Positions 8,386-17,208 are shown, numbered from the stretch's first letter. The stretch: DNA of 35,063 nucleotides from an uncultured Terriglobales bacterium (GCA_955652395.1 CATPBJ010000202.1:1-35063); one strand, 5' to 3'. Made by a program: numbers and translations. Notes: generated by a model not told the origin, from the sequence alone.

Positions 8386-9614
8386 AATTCGCTTCTTTCC
8401 TGCTCGCGTTGTTCGCGGCGCTCGGCGTGGTTTTGACCCAGGAGCCTTCGATTTCCTATTTCACCAACGTCCGCGATATCCGCATTTCTCAACCCGGCGC
8501 GCAGAATTATTTCGTAGTGGACGAAGAAATCTGGAACCGGGCGCGCCCCGATCTGCCGGACCTGCGAATTTACGATGGTGATTCTCAGGTGCAGTACGTG
8601 CTCAATGAACAGCGCGGAGGAACGTCCACTCATGAGGAATCGGCGAGGATCCTCAATCTGGGCAGCGTCGGCGAGCGCACTGAATTTGATCTGGACTTGG
8701 GGCAGATCGGCGAGTACGACCGCATCCGGCTAAGTCTCGACGCCGAGGATTTTGTAGTGACGGCCGCAGTTGCCGGCAGCAACGAACTCGGCGCGAAGCC
8801 CGCGACGCAGTTGCCGCCGGCCACGCTCTATGACTTCAGCCGCGAGGAACTGGGTTCCAATGCGTTGCTGAAATTGCCTCCTTCAAGTTTTCACTATCTG
8901 CACGTGAGGCTTTCCGCCGGGATCTCGCCGGCCCAGGTCAAGGGCGCGTCGGTTTACAACCTGCAGGAAACGAAAGCCGTCTGGACCAACGTGGGATCGT
9001 GCAGCGCGCCATCCCAAATCGGGCGAACGACTGTAATTACCTGCAATTCGCCACTGCGCGTTCCGGTGGATCGCGTCCGCTTCCAGGTGGATCCGAAGCA
9101 GGTGAATTTCCGGCGCCCGGTCGTCCTCTCGAATGCGGGCAACTATCACTACGGAGCCGCGAGCGAGATCACGCGCGTGCGGATGAATCGCGCCGGTACC
9201 ACGGTCATCTCGGAGGACATGGATACGCCGATTGGAGAGCGGAGTTCCGGCCCGCTCAAGATCACCGTGGACAACGGAGACAATCTGCCCTTGGCGATTT
9301 CGGGCGTGCAGTTGCTGTCGGCTGAACGCCGCGTGTATTTTGATCCGCAGGACAGATCTCTGCTCAGGCTTTACTATGGCGACAGCAAACTTGGTTCGCC
9401 AGTCTACGACTACGCCAGGTTCTTCAAGGCTGATCCAACGGCAATCCAGGCTGAGCTTGGACCAGGCGCCCATAACCAGGCATACAGCGCTCGCCCGGAT
9501 GACCGGCCCTGGTCGGAGCGTCACAAAGCAGTGCTGTGGATGGCCATGCTATTAGCGGTGATCGTTCTGGCAGCGTTGGCGATTCGGGGGCTGAGAGCAG
9601 AAGGCGCAGGATAG
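8382..9614 (+). CDS. DUF3999-like exported membrane-anchored protein
   Basis: 410 residues. N-terminal signal peptide (MKFASFLLALFAALGVVLTQ), a beta-rich extracytoplasmic body with EEIWNRARPDLPDLRIYD and repeated Asp/Arg-containing strands, and one C-terminal membrane helix (AVLWMAMLLAVIVLAALAI, about 383-401) before a short basic tail. This layout and the pairing with DUF2339 fit DUF3999 (PF13163), which accompanies DUF2339 in other proteobacterial and acidobacterial genomes as I recall. ATG 8382 overlaps the previous stop by four bases. The two products probably form one envelope complex, polytopic membrane part plus exported domain; what it handles is unknown. Confidence 0.8.
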   Translation: MKFASFLLALFAALGVVLTQEPSISYFTNVRDIRISQPGAQNYFVVDEEIWNRARPDLPDLRIYDGDSQVQYVLNEQRGGTSTHEESARILNLGSVGERTEFDLDLGQIGEYDRIRLSLDAEDFVVTAAVAGSNELGAKPATQLPPATLYDFSREELGSNALLKLPPSSFHYLHVRLSAGISPAQVKGASVYNLQETKAVWTNVGSCSAPSQIGRTTVITCNSPLRVPVDRVRFQVDPKQVNFRRPVVLSNAGNYHYGAASEITRVRMNRAGTTVISEDMDTPIGERSSGPLKITVDNGDNLPLAISGVQLLSAERRVYFDPQDRSLLRLYYGDSKLGSPVYDYARFFKADPTAIQAELGPGAHNQAYSARPDDRPWSERHKAVLWMAMLLAVIVLAALAIRGLRAEGAG

Positions 9615-9637
9615 AGGCGTGTGCGTTTGGTTCGGAA

Positions 9638-9692
9638 GGGCACGAGTTCACTCGTGTCAGAATGAGTCTCGGAGTAATGCGGCTTTAGCCGC
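9638..9692. repeat. Degenerate palindromic repeat pair (inverted copy)
   Basis: GCACGAGT-TC-ACTCGTGT-type hairpin at about 9639-9657 followed by GCGGCT-TT-AGCCGC (9679-9692). These are diverged, reverse-oriented relatives of the better conserved pair 100-160 bases further on. They lie between the convergent DUF3999 and ftsK genes. Confidence 0.6.
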
Positions 9693-9795
9693 TGAGGTGT
9701 GTCCTGCGGCAGACGTGTCGAGTCCTTAGGAGTTTAGATTCATTGATTGCGGAACGAAGGGTCTTCACTGCGCTTTCGGTCAAGCTGGAACAGCG

Positions 9796-9855
9796 AACCG
9801 CAGCGGCTGAAGCCGCTGCGGTTTAGCAATCATTCGGCACGACTGAAGTCGTGCC
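9796..9855. repeat. Extragenic palindrome pair, copy 1
   Basis: Two perfect hairpins: AACCGCAGCGGCT / AGCCGCTGCGGTT (9796-9808 and 9811-9823, 2-base GA loop) and GGCACGACT / AGTCGTGCC (9836-9844 and 9847-9855, GA loop), followed by CTTCC. The same two-hairpin arrangement recurs at 21755-21814, so this is a dispersed repeat rather than chance symmetry. It sits immediately before the ftsK stop (9881) and may also end transcription. Confidence 0.8.
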
Positions 9856-9880
9856 CTTCCCAATGCTGTGCTCCGCAAAG

Positions 9881-12265
9881 CTACCGCATCGATTCTTCGA
9901 CTTCCGAAATCCAGTCGGGTCGTTTCAGGACTTCGCGCGGCTTGGGACCGTCCGCAGCGCCCACGATGCCGTCACGTTCCATCAGATCGATCAGGTGGGC
10001 GGCGCGCCCATAGCCTATCCGCAGGCGGCGCTGCAGCAGGGAGGTGGAAGCTTTGCCGAACTCGACCACCAGCCGCACGGCATCGTTATAGAGCGGATCG
10101 TTGGCTTCGTCTCCATCCTCGCCCTCGGGGCCGGCTTCACCGGGTGCGCGTTCGTCTTTCGGAGCCTGCAGGAATTTCTCTTCGTACTCCGCCGAACCCT
10201 GCGATTTCCAGAACTCGACTACGGCCGCGATTTCTTTCTCGGTGACGAATGGCGCATGCAGGCGATGCACGCGGGCTGAGCCGGAAGGCAGGTAGAGCAT
10301 GTCGCCGCGTCCCAGCAGAGCTTCGGCGCCGTTGGCGTCGAGAATGGTGCGCGAGTCCACCTTGGTGGCCACACGGAAAGAAATGCGGGCAGGGAAGTTG
10401 GCCTTAATGAGGCCGGTAATGACATCGACAGATGGGCGCTGCGTCGCCAGCACCAGGTGAATGCCTACAGCTCGCGCCATCTGGGCCAGGCGCGTGACCG
10501 ACTCTTCCACGTTGCCGGAGTCCAGCATCATCAGGTCAGCCAACTCGTCGATGATGATGACGATATAGGGTAGCGGTCGGTCTTCGGAATCTTCGCCAAA
10601 CAAGCTCCGCGTGCCCTCGTCGTCGAACAGCTTGTTGTACTGCTCCATGTTGCGCACGCCTTTTTCAGCCAGCAGTTTCAGGCGGCGTTCCATTTCGCGG
10701 ACGGCATTCCGCAGCGCGTTGGCGGCGAGCTTGGGCTCAGTAATGATCGGAGTAAAGAGATGCGGCACGCCTTCGTAGTTGCCCAATTCCAGCCGCTTGG
10801 GATCTACCAGGATCAGCCGCACCTGGTCCGGGGTGGCCTTGTACAAGATGGACATGATCATGGCATTGATGGCCACGCTCTTGCCCGCACCGGTCGAACC
10901 CGCGATCAGCAAGTGGGGCATGCCCGCTAGATCGGCGGTGACGATGCGGCCGTTGATGTCTTTGCCCAGCGCCAGGGTCAGTTTCGATTTGGTGCCAATG
11001 AACTCGGAAGACTCGATGTTCTCGCGCAGCCAGATAATTTCGCGCTCGCGATTCGGCACCTGAATCCCGACTGTGGATTTGCCCGCCATCCGCTCAATCA
11101 GAATGCTCTCGGCTTTGAGCGCCAGGCACAGGTCATCGGTGAGATTGGTGATCCGGCTGTACTTGATCCCAGCCTCGGGTTTGAATTCGAAGGTCGTAAC
11201 CACCGGCCCGGGATTGATCTGCGTCACCTGCCCACGGACGTCAAACTCGGAATACTTTTCCGTGAGCACCTGGGCCAGCAACTTCAGTTCGTCGGCATCA
11301 ATCGCCTGCTGCTCATCGGGACGATGCAGCAAGCTGCTGGGTGGCAACTTGAAGCCGCCAGCCGTGATGCGTGGCAGTGTCGTCTTCGGTTTGGCTCCGG
11401 TATCAGCCCGTTCCGTAACTTCAACATCCGGAATAATTGCTGCTGGAACGTTTTGTTGGGGCAGCGGCTCCAGATCGTGCTCCTCGCGGCGGCTGGCCCT
11501 AGACATGCGATCGATGCCAGTGGCTCGCACGGGCTCAGTCGCATAGGACGGTACGGGAGCCGCAGGGGGGCGCGCCGGAATCAGCTGAGCTGTGACCGTT
11601 GGACGGGTCGCGCGCCGTTTTTCCAGCTCCTTCTGCATCTTCCTTTTAGCCCGATTTTCCTGCCAGTCCTTGTAGCGATTCCAGAGTGCTACGACAAAGG
11701 CGAAACGGGTTGGCGCCCAGATTCGCAGGGAAGCGAAAGAGAAAGCGGTCGTGAGGTACAGCGCTACCGCCAAAACCGTGGCGCACACAATATATGCACC
11801 CGCCAGATTCAAGTAATGGATGAGGCCATCGCCGACGATGCGTCCGGTCAGGCCCTCCATGGGAATCACGCCCATCCAGCGCACATGTCCGGGCATGAGC
11901 GCCAACAGCGCGGGAACAAATACCAGGAGCCAGATTGCGCCCAGAGATTTCGCAATCGGTGAAGTGACCTTGCGCGAGCGGAACCAGCGGGAACCCAAAG
12001 CACCTAAGAACACAGGGACCAGAAACGCCCCGATACCGAGACCTTGCAGCAGAAGGTCGGAGACAATCGCTCCCACCAGCCCGACCCAATTACGCGCGGA
12101 CTGCGAACCGGTCAGCACGGACGCGCTGTTGAATGAAGGATCAAGCGGAGAATAGGAGGCCAGAGCCAAGAACAAAAGGAGTCCCGAGACACAGAGCACG
12201 AAGCCGATCAACTCGTTGAGCCGTCGGTTATTCGTGGGAGCGAAGATCTGTGAGAAGTACTTCAT
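9881..12265 (-). CDS. ftsK: DNA translocase FtsK/SpoIIIE
   Basis: 794 residues, full length for a short-linker FtsK. Four N-terminal membrane helices (within about 19-175) anchor it at the division septum. A Pro/Arg-rich linker (220-300) follows, then the motor: alpha domain (about 320-430), Walker A GSTGAGKS (456-463), VDPKRLELGNYEGVPHL just after, Walker B region IVIIIDELADLMM, and LATQRPSVDVITGLIKANFP. The C-terminal winged-helix gamma domain (about 730-794, RRLRIGYGRAAHLIDLMERDG) would read chromosomal KOPS-like signals and activate XerCD at dif. The protein pumps chromosome ends out of the closing septum using ATP. ATG 12265 starts directly before the first helix; no strong ribosome site is seen. 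uppP lies upstream on the same strand, 190 bases away. Confidence 0.97.
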   Translation of the reverse strand: MKYFSQIFAPTNNRRLNELIGFVLCVSGLLLFLALASYSPLDPSFNSASVLTGSQSARNWVGLVGAIVSDLLLQGLGIGAFLVPVFLGALGSRWFRSRKVTSPIAKSLGAIWLLVFVPALLALMPGHVRWMGVIPMEGLTGRIVGDGLIHYLNLAGAYIVCATVLAVALYLTTAFSFASLRIWAPTRFAFVVALWNRYKDWQENRAKRKMQKELEKRRATRPTVTAQLIPARPPAAPVPSYATEPVRATGIDRMSRASRREEHDLEPLPQQNVPAAIIPDVEVTERADTGAKPKTTLPRITAGGFKLPPSSLLHRPDEQQAIDADELKLLAQVLTEKYSEFDVRGQVTQINPGPVVTTFEFKPEAGIKYSRITNLTDDLCLALKAESILIERMAGKSTVGIQVPNREREIIWLRENIESSEFIGTKSKLTLALGKDINGRIVTADLAGMPHLLIAGSTGAGKSVAINAMIMSILYKATPDQVRLILVDPKRLELGNYEGVPHLFTPIITEPKLAANALRNAVREMERRLKLLAEKGVRNMEQYNKLFDDEGTRSLFGEDSEDRPLPYIVIIIDELADLMMLDSGNVEESVTRLAQMARAVGIHLVLATQRPSVDVITGLIKANFPARISFRVATKVDSRTILDANGAEALLGRGDMLYLPSGSARVHRLHAPFVTEKEIAAVVEFWKSQGSAEYEEKFLQAPKDERAPGEAGPEGEDGDEANDPLYNDAVRLVVEFGKASTSLLQRRLRIGYGRAAHLIDLMERDGIVGAADGPKPREVLKRPDWISEVEESMR

Positions 12266-12455
12266 GGGGCGTGTTTGGCGGTCTGACGGAAAGCGCGACT
12301 CACCTTTCGGATGCCAGACCAGTCCAGAGCCCAGTAATTATGACAAGAGCCGAGCAGCCCGACAATGAAGGAATTTGGCAAGAGTATCGAGTTAGTTTCC
12401 TCGGACGGCTTGCCGCGCGGAAAGGCCGTCCTCCGCAGTCCGCAAGACTTCTAAA

Positions 12456-13349
12456 TTACCCGGCCAGCTTGGCCGCAAACGCCAGCACCAAAATGCCCAC
12501 GACAATCCGGTACACCGCGAAGGGCGCGAACCCGTGCTTCCGCACCCATGCGATGAACCACGCGACCGCGGCATACGCCACTAGGAATGAAACGATGAAG
12601 CCAATCGCGAGCACGACCCATCCGTGGGGATCAATTTGCGAGACCCCAATGGGATTCGCGCCCTTGCCACGCAGCGACTTCAGCAGGTCGTAGCAGGTGG
12701 CCGCCACCATGGTCGGAATCGAAAGGAAAAACGAAAACTCCAATGCCGAAGCCCGCGACATACTGGCTAGTTGCCCAGCCGCGATTGTGGACATCGATCG
12801 CGACGTCCCGGGAAAAACTGCCGAGAGAATCTGGCAGGCTCCAATCCAGATCGCCTGACCCAGGCTCATGGCTTCCATCTTCCAGGTGTGGATGCGGTTT
12901 CGGGGAGCACCAGGCCCGGCGGCTTCTGCCGGCGCATTCATGGCATCGACGATCCACATGACAATTCCGCCGATCAGCAGGGAAGATCCTATGATGTACA
13001 GGCTTTCCAGATGTTTGCCGATGATCTTGGTCAAAAGAAATGACGGAATCGCGGTGACGACAAAGGCAATGGCTGTCAGGCCTAAAGGATGGGTCAGGAT
13101 ATTACGGTCACCGTTCTCGCCTTGGGGAAACGTCGAAAATAATTTTGCGATCCGGTCGCGGAAATACACAGGCAGACAAAGAATGGCGCCTAGCTGGATC
13201 ACGATGGTGTACATCTTCCAATAGCCGTCGGACAGGCTGATGTGGAATAACGCCTCCGCGATTCGCAGATGCGCGGTGGAGCTGACGGGCAGAAATTCCG
13301 TGAGACCCTCAATAATTCCCAGGACCACGGACAGCAGGTAGTCGTTCAA
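12456..13349 (-). CDS. uppP: Undecaprenyl-diphosphatase (UppP/BacA)
   Basis: 297 residues, polytopic. Removes a phosphate from undecaprenyl pyrophosphate at the outer face of the inner membrane, recycling the lipid carrier of peptidoglycan synthesis and giving bacitracin tolerance. Catalytic region 1 is EGLTEFLPVSSTAH (14-27, Glu14 and Glu18); region 2 is PGTSRSM with the conserved Arg and Ser. The start is TTG 13349: the GGAGG box at 13354-13358 lies 4 bases upstream and no better start exists. It is followed on the same strand by ftsK, so two cell-wall/division genes are adjacent. A possible weak hairpin (GGACGGC/GCCGTCC, around 12400-12430) lies downstream but has no T tract. Confidence 0.96.
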   Translation of the reverse strand: MNDYLLSVVLGIIEGLTEFLPVSSTAHLRIAEALFHISLSDGYWKMYTIVIQLGAILCLPVYFRDRIAKLFSTFPQGENGDRNILTHPLGLTAIAFVVTAIPSFLLTKIIGKHLESLYIIGSSLLIGGIVMWIVDAMNAPAEAAGPGAPRNRIHTWKMEAMSLGQAIWIGACQILSAVFPGTSRSMSTIAAGQLASMSRASALEFSFFLSIPTMVAATCYDLLKSLRGKGANPIGVSQIDPHGWVVLAIGFIVSFLVAYAAVAWFIAWVRKHGFAPFAVYRIVVGILVLAFAAKLAG

Positions 13350-13421
13350 GCTTCCTCCAAAAGGGCGAAGGAAAGTATTACAGAAAAATCAGAGTGGTGA
13401 ATTGAAACTTCGAACACGTAC

Positions 13422-14354
13422 TTACTGGGTTACGTTTCCGTAAGTCGGGATGCCTTGCTCCATCAGGTAGAGCAGCCGTTGGGCGCGCGCGCCCCAGTCC
13501 TCTGACGCAGTTTGCGACGCTGCTCTCTGAGCCAGCGCAACTGCCTTGGCTCTGGCCTCCTCGGACTTCTTGGGCTCGTCTTCCGTCTTGTAGATCTCGA
13601 TCAGCGCGGACCAGCGCCAGGCGGCGTCGTACAACGCCTCCGCCATGGCCGGAGACTGAGGATGATCGGTGGCGTACTTTTCGTAAATTTCCGATTCCTT
13701 CACCGGACACTTCGAGCTGGCCTGCCAATCGCCGCAGAGCTTGTTGTCGATCAGGTGGAAAGCGGCGAGGTCGGCCCACTTGCTGCCGGGAAATTTCTTG
13801 ATCACCTCTTTCATGTATTTTTCTTCCATGCCCTCGCGCAGGTAAGACTCGCGCTCCCGGGACGAAGGACGCGATGACACATCGGCTTTCTCAAGCTGCC
13901 ACCGGATATCGGCGGAGCGATACATGGCCTCACCCGCCAGGGGCGAGGTGGGAAAATAATCGGCGACACAGTAATAGAGGCGCATGGCGTCCTGGGCCGC
14001 GCCATTGCGTCCATGTCTCCGGCTGGCCTGGTCTTCGGAGTCGACCGCCTCGCCGAACAATATTTTGTCGCCATTCGGGGTGGAGGCCCGAACCACTCCT
14101 TTGTCAAGCACCCAGCCGGAGACGGTACGTTCCTCTGTCAGGTTGGCCTCGACATGCGCCCATTCGCGACTGGTCTCGAGGACAATGATTTCCCGACCGC
14201 GATCCATCTCCGCTAATTTTGCTGAACCGGAATCGGGCGAGAGATAGATTTGGGCCACCCGTACGACAGCGCCGCGCTGGTAATCAGCGGCGGCAGCGGG
14301 GAGTGTCGAGGTGAGCGCGAGCAAGCAGCTGATCGTTAGAAATGTTCTGGACAA
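13422..14354 (-). CDS. Secreted SH3-like/TPR-like hypothetical protein
   Basis: About 310 residues from TTG 14354. Signal peptide (LSRTFLTISCLLALTSTLPAAAADY), then an SH3b-like segment (VVRVAQIYLSPDSGSAKLAEM to VSGWVLDKGVV) and a helical second half with repeat-like units (RLYYCVADYFPTSPLAGEAMY; EKYATDHPQSPAMAEALYDAAW) resembling BamD/YbgF-type TPRs. Periplasmic wall- or protein-binding is inferred. The frame stays open to ATG 14492, which overlaps the dehydratase stop as ATGA, but the extra 46 residues are translated from palindromic repeat DNA (14369-14471) and precede the signal peptide, so I place the start at TTG 14354. If the ATG is used, the repeat codes for an odd basic leader ahead of the signal peptide. 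Confidence 0.75.
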   Translation of the reverse strand: MSRTFLTISCLLALTSTLPAAAADYQRGAVVRVAQIYLSPDSGSAKLAEMDRGREIIVLETSREWAHVEANLTEERTVSGWVLDKGVVRASTPNGDKILFGEAVDSEDQASRRHGRNGAAQDAMRLYYCVADYFPTSPLAGEAMYRSADIRWQLEKADVSSRPSSRERESYLREGMEEKYMKEVIKKFPGSKWADLAAFHLIDNKLCGDWQASSKCPVKESEIYEKYATDHPQSPAMAEALYDAAWRWSALIEIYKTEDEPKKSEEARAKAVALAQRAASQTASEDWGARAQRLLYLMEQGIPTYGNVTQ

Positions 14355-14368
14355 AGTACCGCCGCCGT

Positions 14369-14471
14369 TCCTTCGACTACGCTCAGGAGAGGCTCGGCGG
14401 CTGTCGCGAGGGCGTCTTGCCCTCGCACTTGGCGGGCGGGACGCCCCCCGGACAGCCGGCGGGAAGCCGGC
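14369..14471. repeat. Cluster of extragenic repeats between dehydratase and SH3 gene
   Basis: Several units in tandem: on the minus strand TCCTGAGCGTAGTCGAAGGA (14369-14388), a sequence I know as a recurrent intergenic motif in environmental genomes. Then come hairpins GCGAGGGC/GCCCTCGC (14406-14413, 14419-14426), GGGCG/CGCCC (14434-14446) and GCCGGC/GCCGGC (14455-14460, 14466-14471) followed by GCTACA. Different families piled together suggest a preferred insertion spot. The block fills almost the whole 130-base gap. Confidence 0.75.
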
Positions 14472-14488
14472 GCTACACAATTGGGCCG

Positions 14489-15523
14489 TCATGCTTGCTC
14501 CTTCCTCAGTTCCGCCAGCATATCCGCTTCAATGTTTCCGCCGCTGATCACGGCTACGTTTATCGTTGTTCTCGGCAGTTCGTCCTGGTGGAAGAGGAAC
14601 GCAGCCACCGCCACCGCCCCGCTGGGTTCCGCCAGAGTTTTGGGAACGGCAGCCAGGCGCTGCATGGCTTTTCGGATTTCGTCCTCGCGCACGGTCACGA
14701 TGTCATCCACGTAGCGGCGAATGTGTTCAAAGTTGACCGGGCCAATGCTCTGGGTGCGCAGCCCATCTGCGAGAGTGCGGGTAGTTTCTTCCGCCGTGGA
14801 CTGCACGATCTTGCCGGATCGCAAGCTGGCCTGTGCATCGGCAGCGAGCTCCGGCTCTGCACCGATCACTTTCACTTCGGGTTTGCTCAACTTGATCGCA
14901 GTCGCGATTCCGCTTAGCATCCCACCACCGCCCACGGGTGCAATGACGGTTTCGACTTCGGGCAAGTCTTCCAGAATCTCCATCCCCATCGTGCCCTGTC
15001 CCGCGATAATCATTTCATCGTTGTAAGGCGGCACGATCACGTACCCGTGCTGCCCGGCGAGTTCTTCCGCCTTGGCCTGCCGCTCGGAACTTGCCGGACC
15101 CACCAGTATGATCTCCGCGCCAAGGGCAAGGGTTGCCTCGCGCTTGACCGCGGGCGCATTTCCGGGCATGACGATGACCGCTTTCACTCCGAGAGCCCGC
15201 GCAGCATACGCTACGCCCTGGGCATGATTGCCGCTGGAATAGGTAATCACTCCGCGGCGACGCTCGTCTTCGGAAAGCGCCGCGATCTTGTTGTAGGCCC
15301 CACGCAGTTTGAACGACCCGATAGGCTGCAGATTTTCCGGCTTGAGATAAAGCTGGCGGCCGTCTTTGATCTTGTCTGACTCGTGGATGTGGGACGGAAT
15401 CAGCTTGGTGCGCACGGCAATGCCGCGCAAGCGAGTTTGCGCTTCGCGAATGTCGTTGAGAATGACGATGGGACTATCTCCGTTGTCATCCTGCGCAGCT
15501 GCTTCGCGAAGCGAAGCAGCCAC
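14489..15523 (-). CDS. ilvA: Threonine/serine dehydratase, PLP-dependent (catabolic type)
   Basis: 344 residues, fold type II PLP enzyme. The PLP lysine is Lys72 in GSFKLRGAYNK; SSGNHAQG (substrate loop) and the phosphate-binding GGGGMLSG follow; the C-terminus has VISGGNIE. It deaminates threonine to 2-oxobutyrate or serine to pyruvate. There is no C-terminal ACT domain, so it resembles TdcB or serine racemase rather than isoleucine-feedback IlvA; the symbol is approximate. The start is unusual: the family's normal initiator position (Met-Val-x-Leu-x-Asp-Ile) reads ATC GTC here (Ile19, codon at 15469-15467), and the only in-frame start upstream is GTG 15523, which lies inside a palindromic repeat. 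The first 14-18 residues are therefore repeat-encoded. It begins 20 bases after the RNase J stop and was probably co-transcribed. Confidence 0.9.
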   Translation of the reverse strand: MAASLREAAAQDDNGDSPIVILNDIREAQTRLRGIAVRTKLIPSHIHESDKIKDGRQLYLKPENLQPIGSFKLRGAYNKIAALSEDERRRGVITYSSGNHAQGVAYAARALGVKAVIVMPGNAPAVKREATLALGAEIILVGPASSERQAKAEELAGQHGYVIVPPYNDEMIIAGQGTMGMEILEDLPEVETVIAPVGGGGMLSGIATAIKLSKPEVKVIGAEPELAADAQASLRSGKIVQSTAEETTRTLADGLRTQSIGPVNFEHIRRYVDDIVTVREDEIRKAMQRLAAVPKTLAEPSGAVAVAAFLFHQDELPRTTINVAVISGGNIEADMLAELRKEQA

Positions 15524-15540
15524 TCCGCTTAAGATGACAA
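15483..15540. repeat. 58-bp palindromic element covering the dehydratase start
   Basis: Outer inverted repeat TTGTCATCCT (15483-15492) / AAGATGACAA (15531-15540), 9 of 10 matching, and inner perfect 8-bp stem GCTGCTTC (15498-15505) / GAAGCAGC (15513-15520). It resembles the widespread TGTCATCCTGAGCG-type intergenic repeat (recalled, not searched). It fills the gap between rnj and the dehydratase gene and extends 41 bases into the latter's open frame. Confidence 0.8.
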
Positions 15541-15543
15541 CTC

Positions 15544-17208
15544 TTAGATTTCCAATATCACCGGCATGATCAGCGGCCGCTTCTGTGTCTGCTTGGAAAC
15601 ATAACGCTTCAGATCGGCGCGAATTTTTTCCTTGATCACGCCATAGTCGGCTTTTTCCTCGGCGCTCGAAGAATCCAGTGTCTGCATCACGATCTGCCGC
15701 GCCCCGTCGACGAAGCCGTCTTCTCCCGGGGAAAATCCACGAGTCACGATTTCAGGCGAAGTTTCCACCTTGCCGGTGAGCTTGTTAATGGCAATGATCG
15801 GCAGCACAATACCGTCCTCGCTCAAATGACGGCGGTCTTTGACAATCAGGTCTTCAACCACGTCGGTTCGCGATCCCGAGTCAATGCAGACTCTGCCGAC
15901 ATTCACGCGGCCGGCTTTGCGCGCGCCCAGTTCGTCAAATTCGAGGACATCGCCACTCTCGATCAGGATCACATTCCCGACTGATCCGCGCATTGCCCCT
16001 GCCATTTCCGCATGCAGTTTCAGTTGCCGATACTCGCCGTGGATAGGAATAAAATACTTCGGCTTTACCAGATTGATGATCAGCTTCAGCTCTTCCTGGC
16101 TGGCGTGGCCGCTGACGTGCACCGGAGGCGACGAGCCATCGTCGTAGATCACGTGCGCTTCGCGCCGGAACAGGTGATCGATCATGCGATAGATAGCTTT
16201 CTCGTTGCCGGGTATGATCCGGGACGAAAGCATCACCGTGTCGCCCTTCTCGATCTTGGCGTGCTTGTGATTGTCCACGGCAGCGCGGGAGAGCGCTGAC
16301 ATCGGCTCACCCTGCGTCCCGCTGATCAGCACGCATACCTTCTCGGGTGGGAAGTTCTTCATCTCGCCGGGATGGATGAGCAGGCCTTCGGGAATCTCGA
16401 CGTAGCCGAGATCTTCGGCGATCTCCGCGGAGTTGTTCATCGAGCGCCCGGCAAACGCCACCTTGCGCCCGTGCTGCCAGGCCAGCTCCACGGCCAGCTT
16501 GATGCGATGAATGGAGGACGAAAAACACGAGATGAACAGCCGTCGCTTGGTGTGCGCGAACACCTCGTCAAATTTCCGCCGCACTGCGCGCTCACTCGGG
16601 GTGTAGCCCTTGCGCTCGACGTTGGTCGAGTCCTGGAACAGTGCCAGCACTCCGGTCTTACCGTACTCGGCGAATGCGTGCAGATCGAACAGCCGGTTGT
16701 CGGTAGGCGTGGGGTCCACTTTGAAATCACCGGTATGAATGATCACGCCCAGCGGGGTGTGCACCGCCAGGGCCACGCAATCCACCAGGCTGTGGGTGAC
16801 CTGGATGGGGTGGATGGTAAAGGGTCCAATCTTGAAACCCTCGCCCGGGCGGATCTCACGCAGATCGGCCTCATCGAGCAAGCCGTGTTCTTCCAGCTTG
16901 TCTTCCACATAGGCCAGGGTGAACTCTGTGGCCCAGACCGGTACGTTCAACTCGCTCAGGATCCAGGGCAGGGCGCCGATGTGGTCTTCGTGTCCGTGAG
17001 TCAGAACGATGCCCTTCACTCGTTGCCGGTTTTCGATCAGGTAGGAAATATCGGGGACAACAATATCGACGCCCAGCAGTTCGGCCTCAGGAAACATCAG
17101 GCCGCCGTCGATGACGATGATATCGTCGCCCCACCGGATGGCCATGCAGTTCATTCCGAACTCGCCCAGGCCGCCGAGGGGCACGATGTGCAATTTTCCA
17201 GTTGGCAT
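15544..17208 (-). CDS. rnj: Ribonuclease J
   Basis: 554 residues from ATG 17208 (an upstream in-frame start at 17235 would add nine atypical residues before the family start MPTGKLHIVPLGGLGEFGMN). Metallo-beta-lactamase/beta-CASP ribonuclease with 5'-3' exonuclease and endonuclease activity in mRNA decay and rRNA maturation. Two-zinc motif HGHEDH at 71-76; later motifs HSLVD, HTGDFKVD, the beta-CASP segment (FISCFSSSIHRIKLA, GRSMNNSAE), SGHASQEELKL and PIHGEYRQL. The C-terminal domain is present to EI at the end, so the gene is complete. It heads the minus-strand pair rnj-dehydratase and diverges from the EcsC gene 120 bases away. Confidence 0.96.
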   Translation of the reverse strand: MPTGKLHIVPLGGLGEFGMNCMAIRWGDDIIVIDGGLMFPEAELLGVDIVVPDISYLIENRQRVKGIVLTHGHEDHIGALPWILSELNVPVWATEFTLAYVEDKLEEHGLLDEADLREIRPGEGFKIGPFTIHPIQVTHSLVDCVALAVHTPLGVIIHTGDFKVDPTPTDNRLFDLHAFAEYGKTGVLALFQDSTNVERKGYTPSERAVRRKFDEVFAHTKRRLFISCFSSSIHRIKLAVELAWQHGRKVAFAGRSMNNSAEIAEDLGYVEIPEGLLIHPGEMKNFPPEKVCVLISGTQGEPMSALSRAAVDNHKHAKIEKGDTVMLSSRIIPGNEKAIYRMIDHLFRREAHVIYDDGSSPPVHVSGHASQEELKLIINLVKPKYFIPIHGEYRQLKLHAEMAGAMRGSVGNVILIESGDVLEFDELGARKAGRVNVGRVCIDSGSRTDVVEDLIVKDRRHLSEDGIVLPIIAINKLTGKVETSPEIVTRGFSPGEDGFVDGARQIVMQTLDSSSAEEKADYGVIKEKIRADLKRYVSKQTQKRPLIMPVILEI

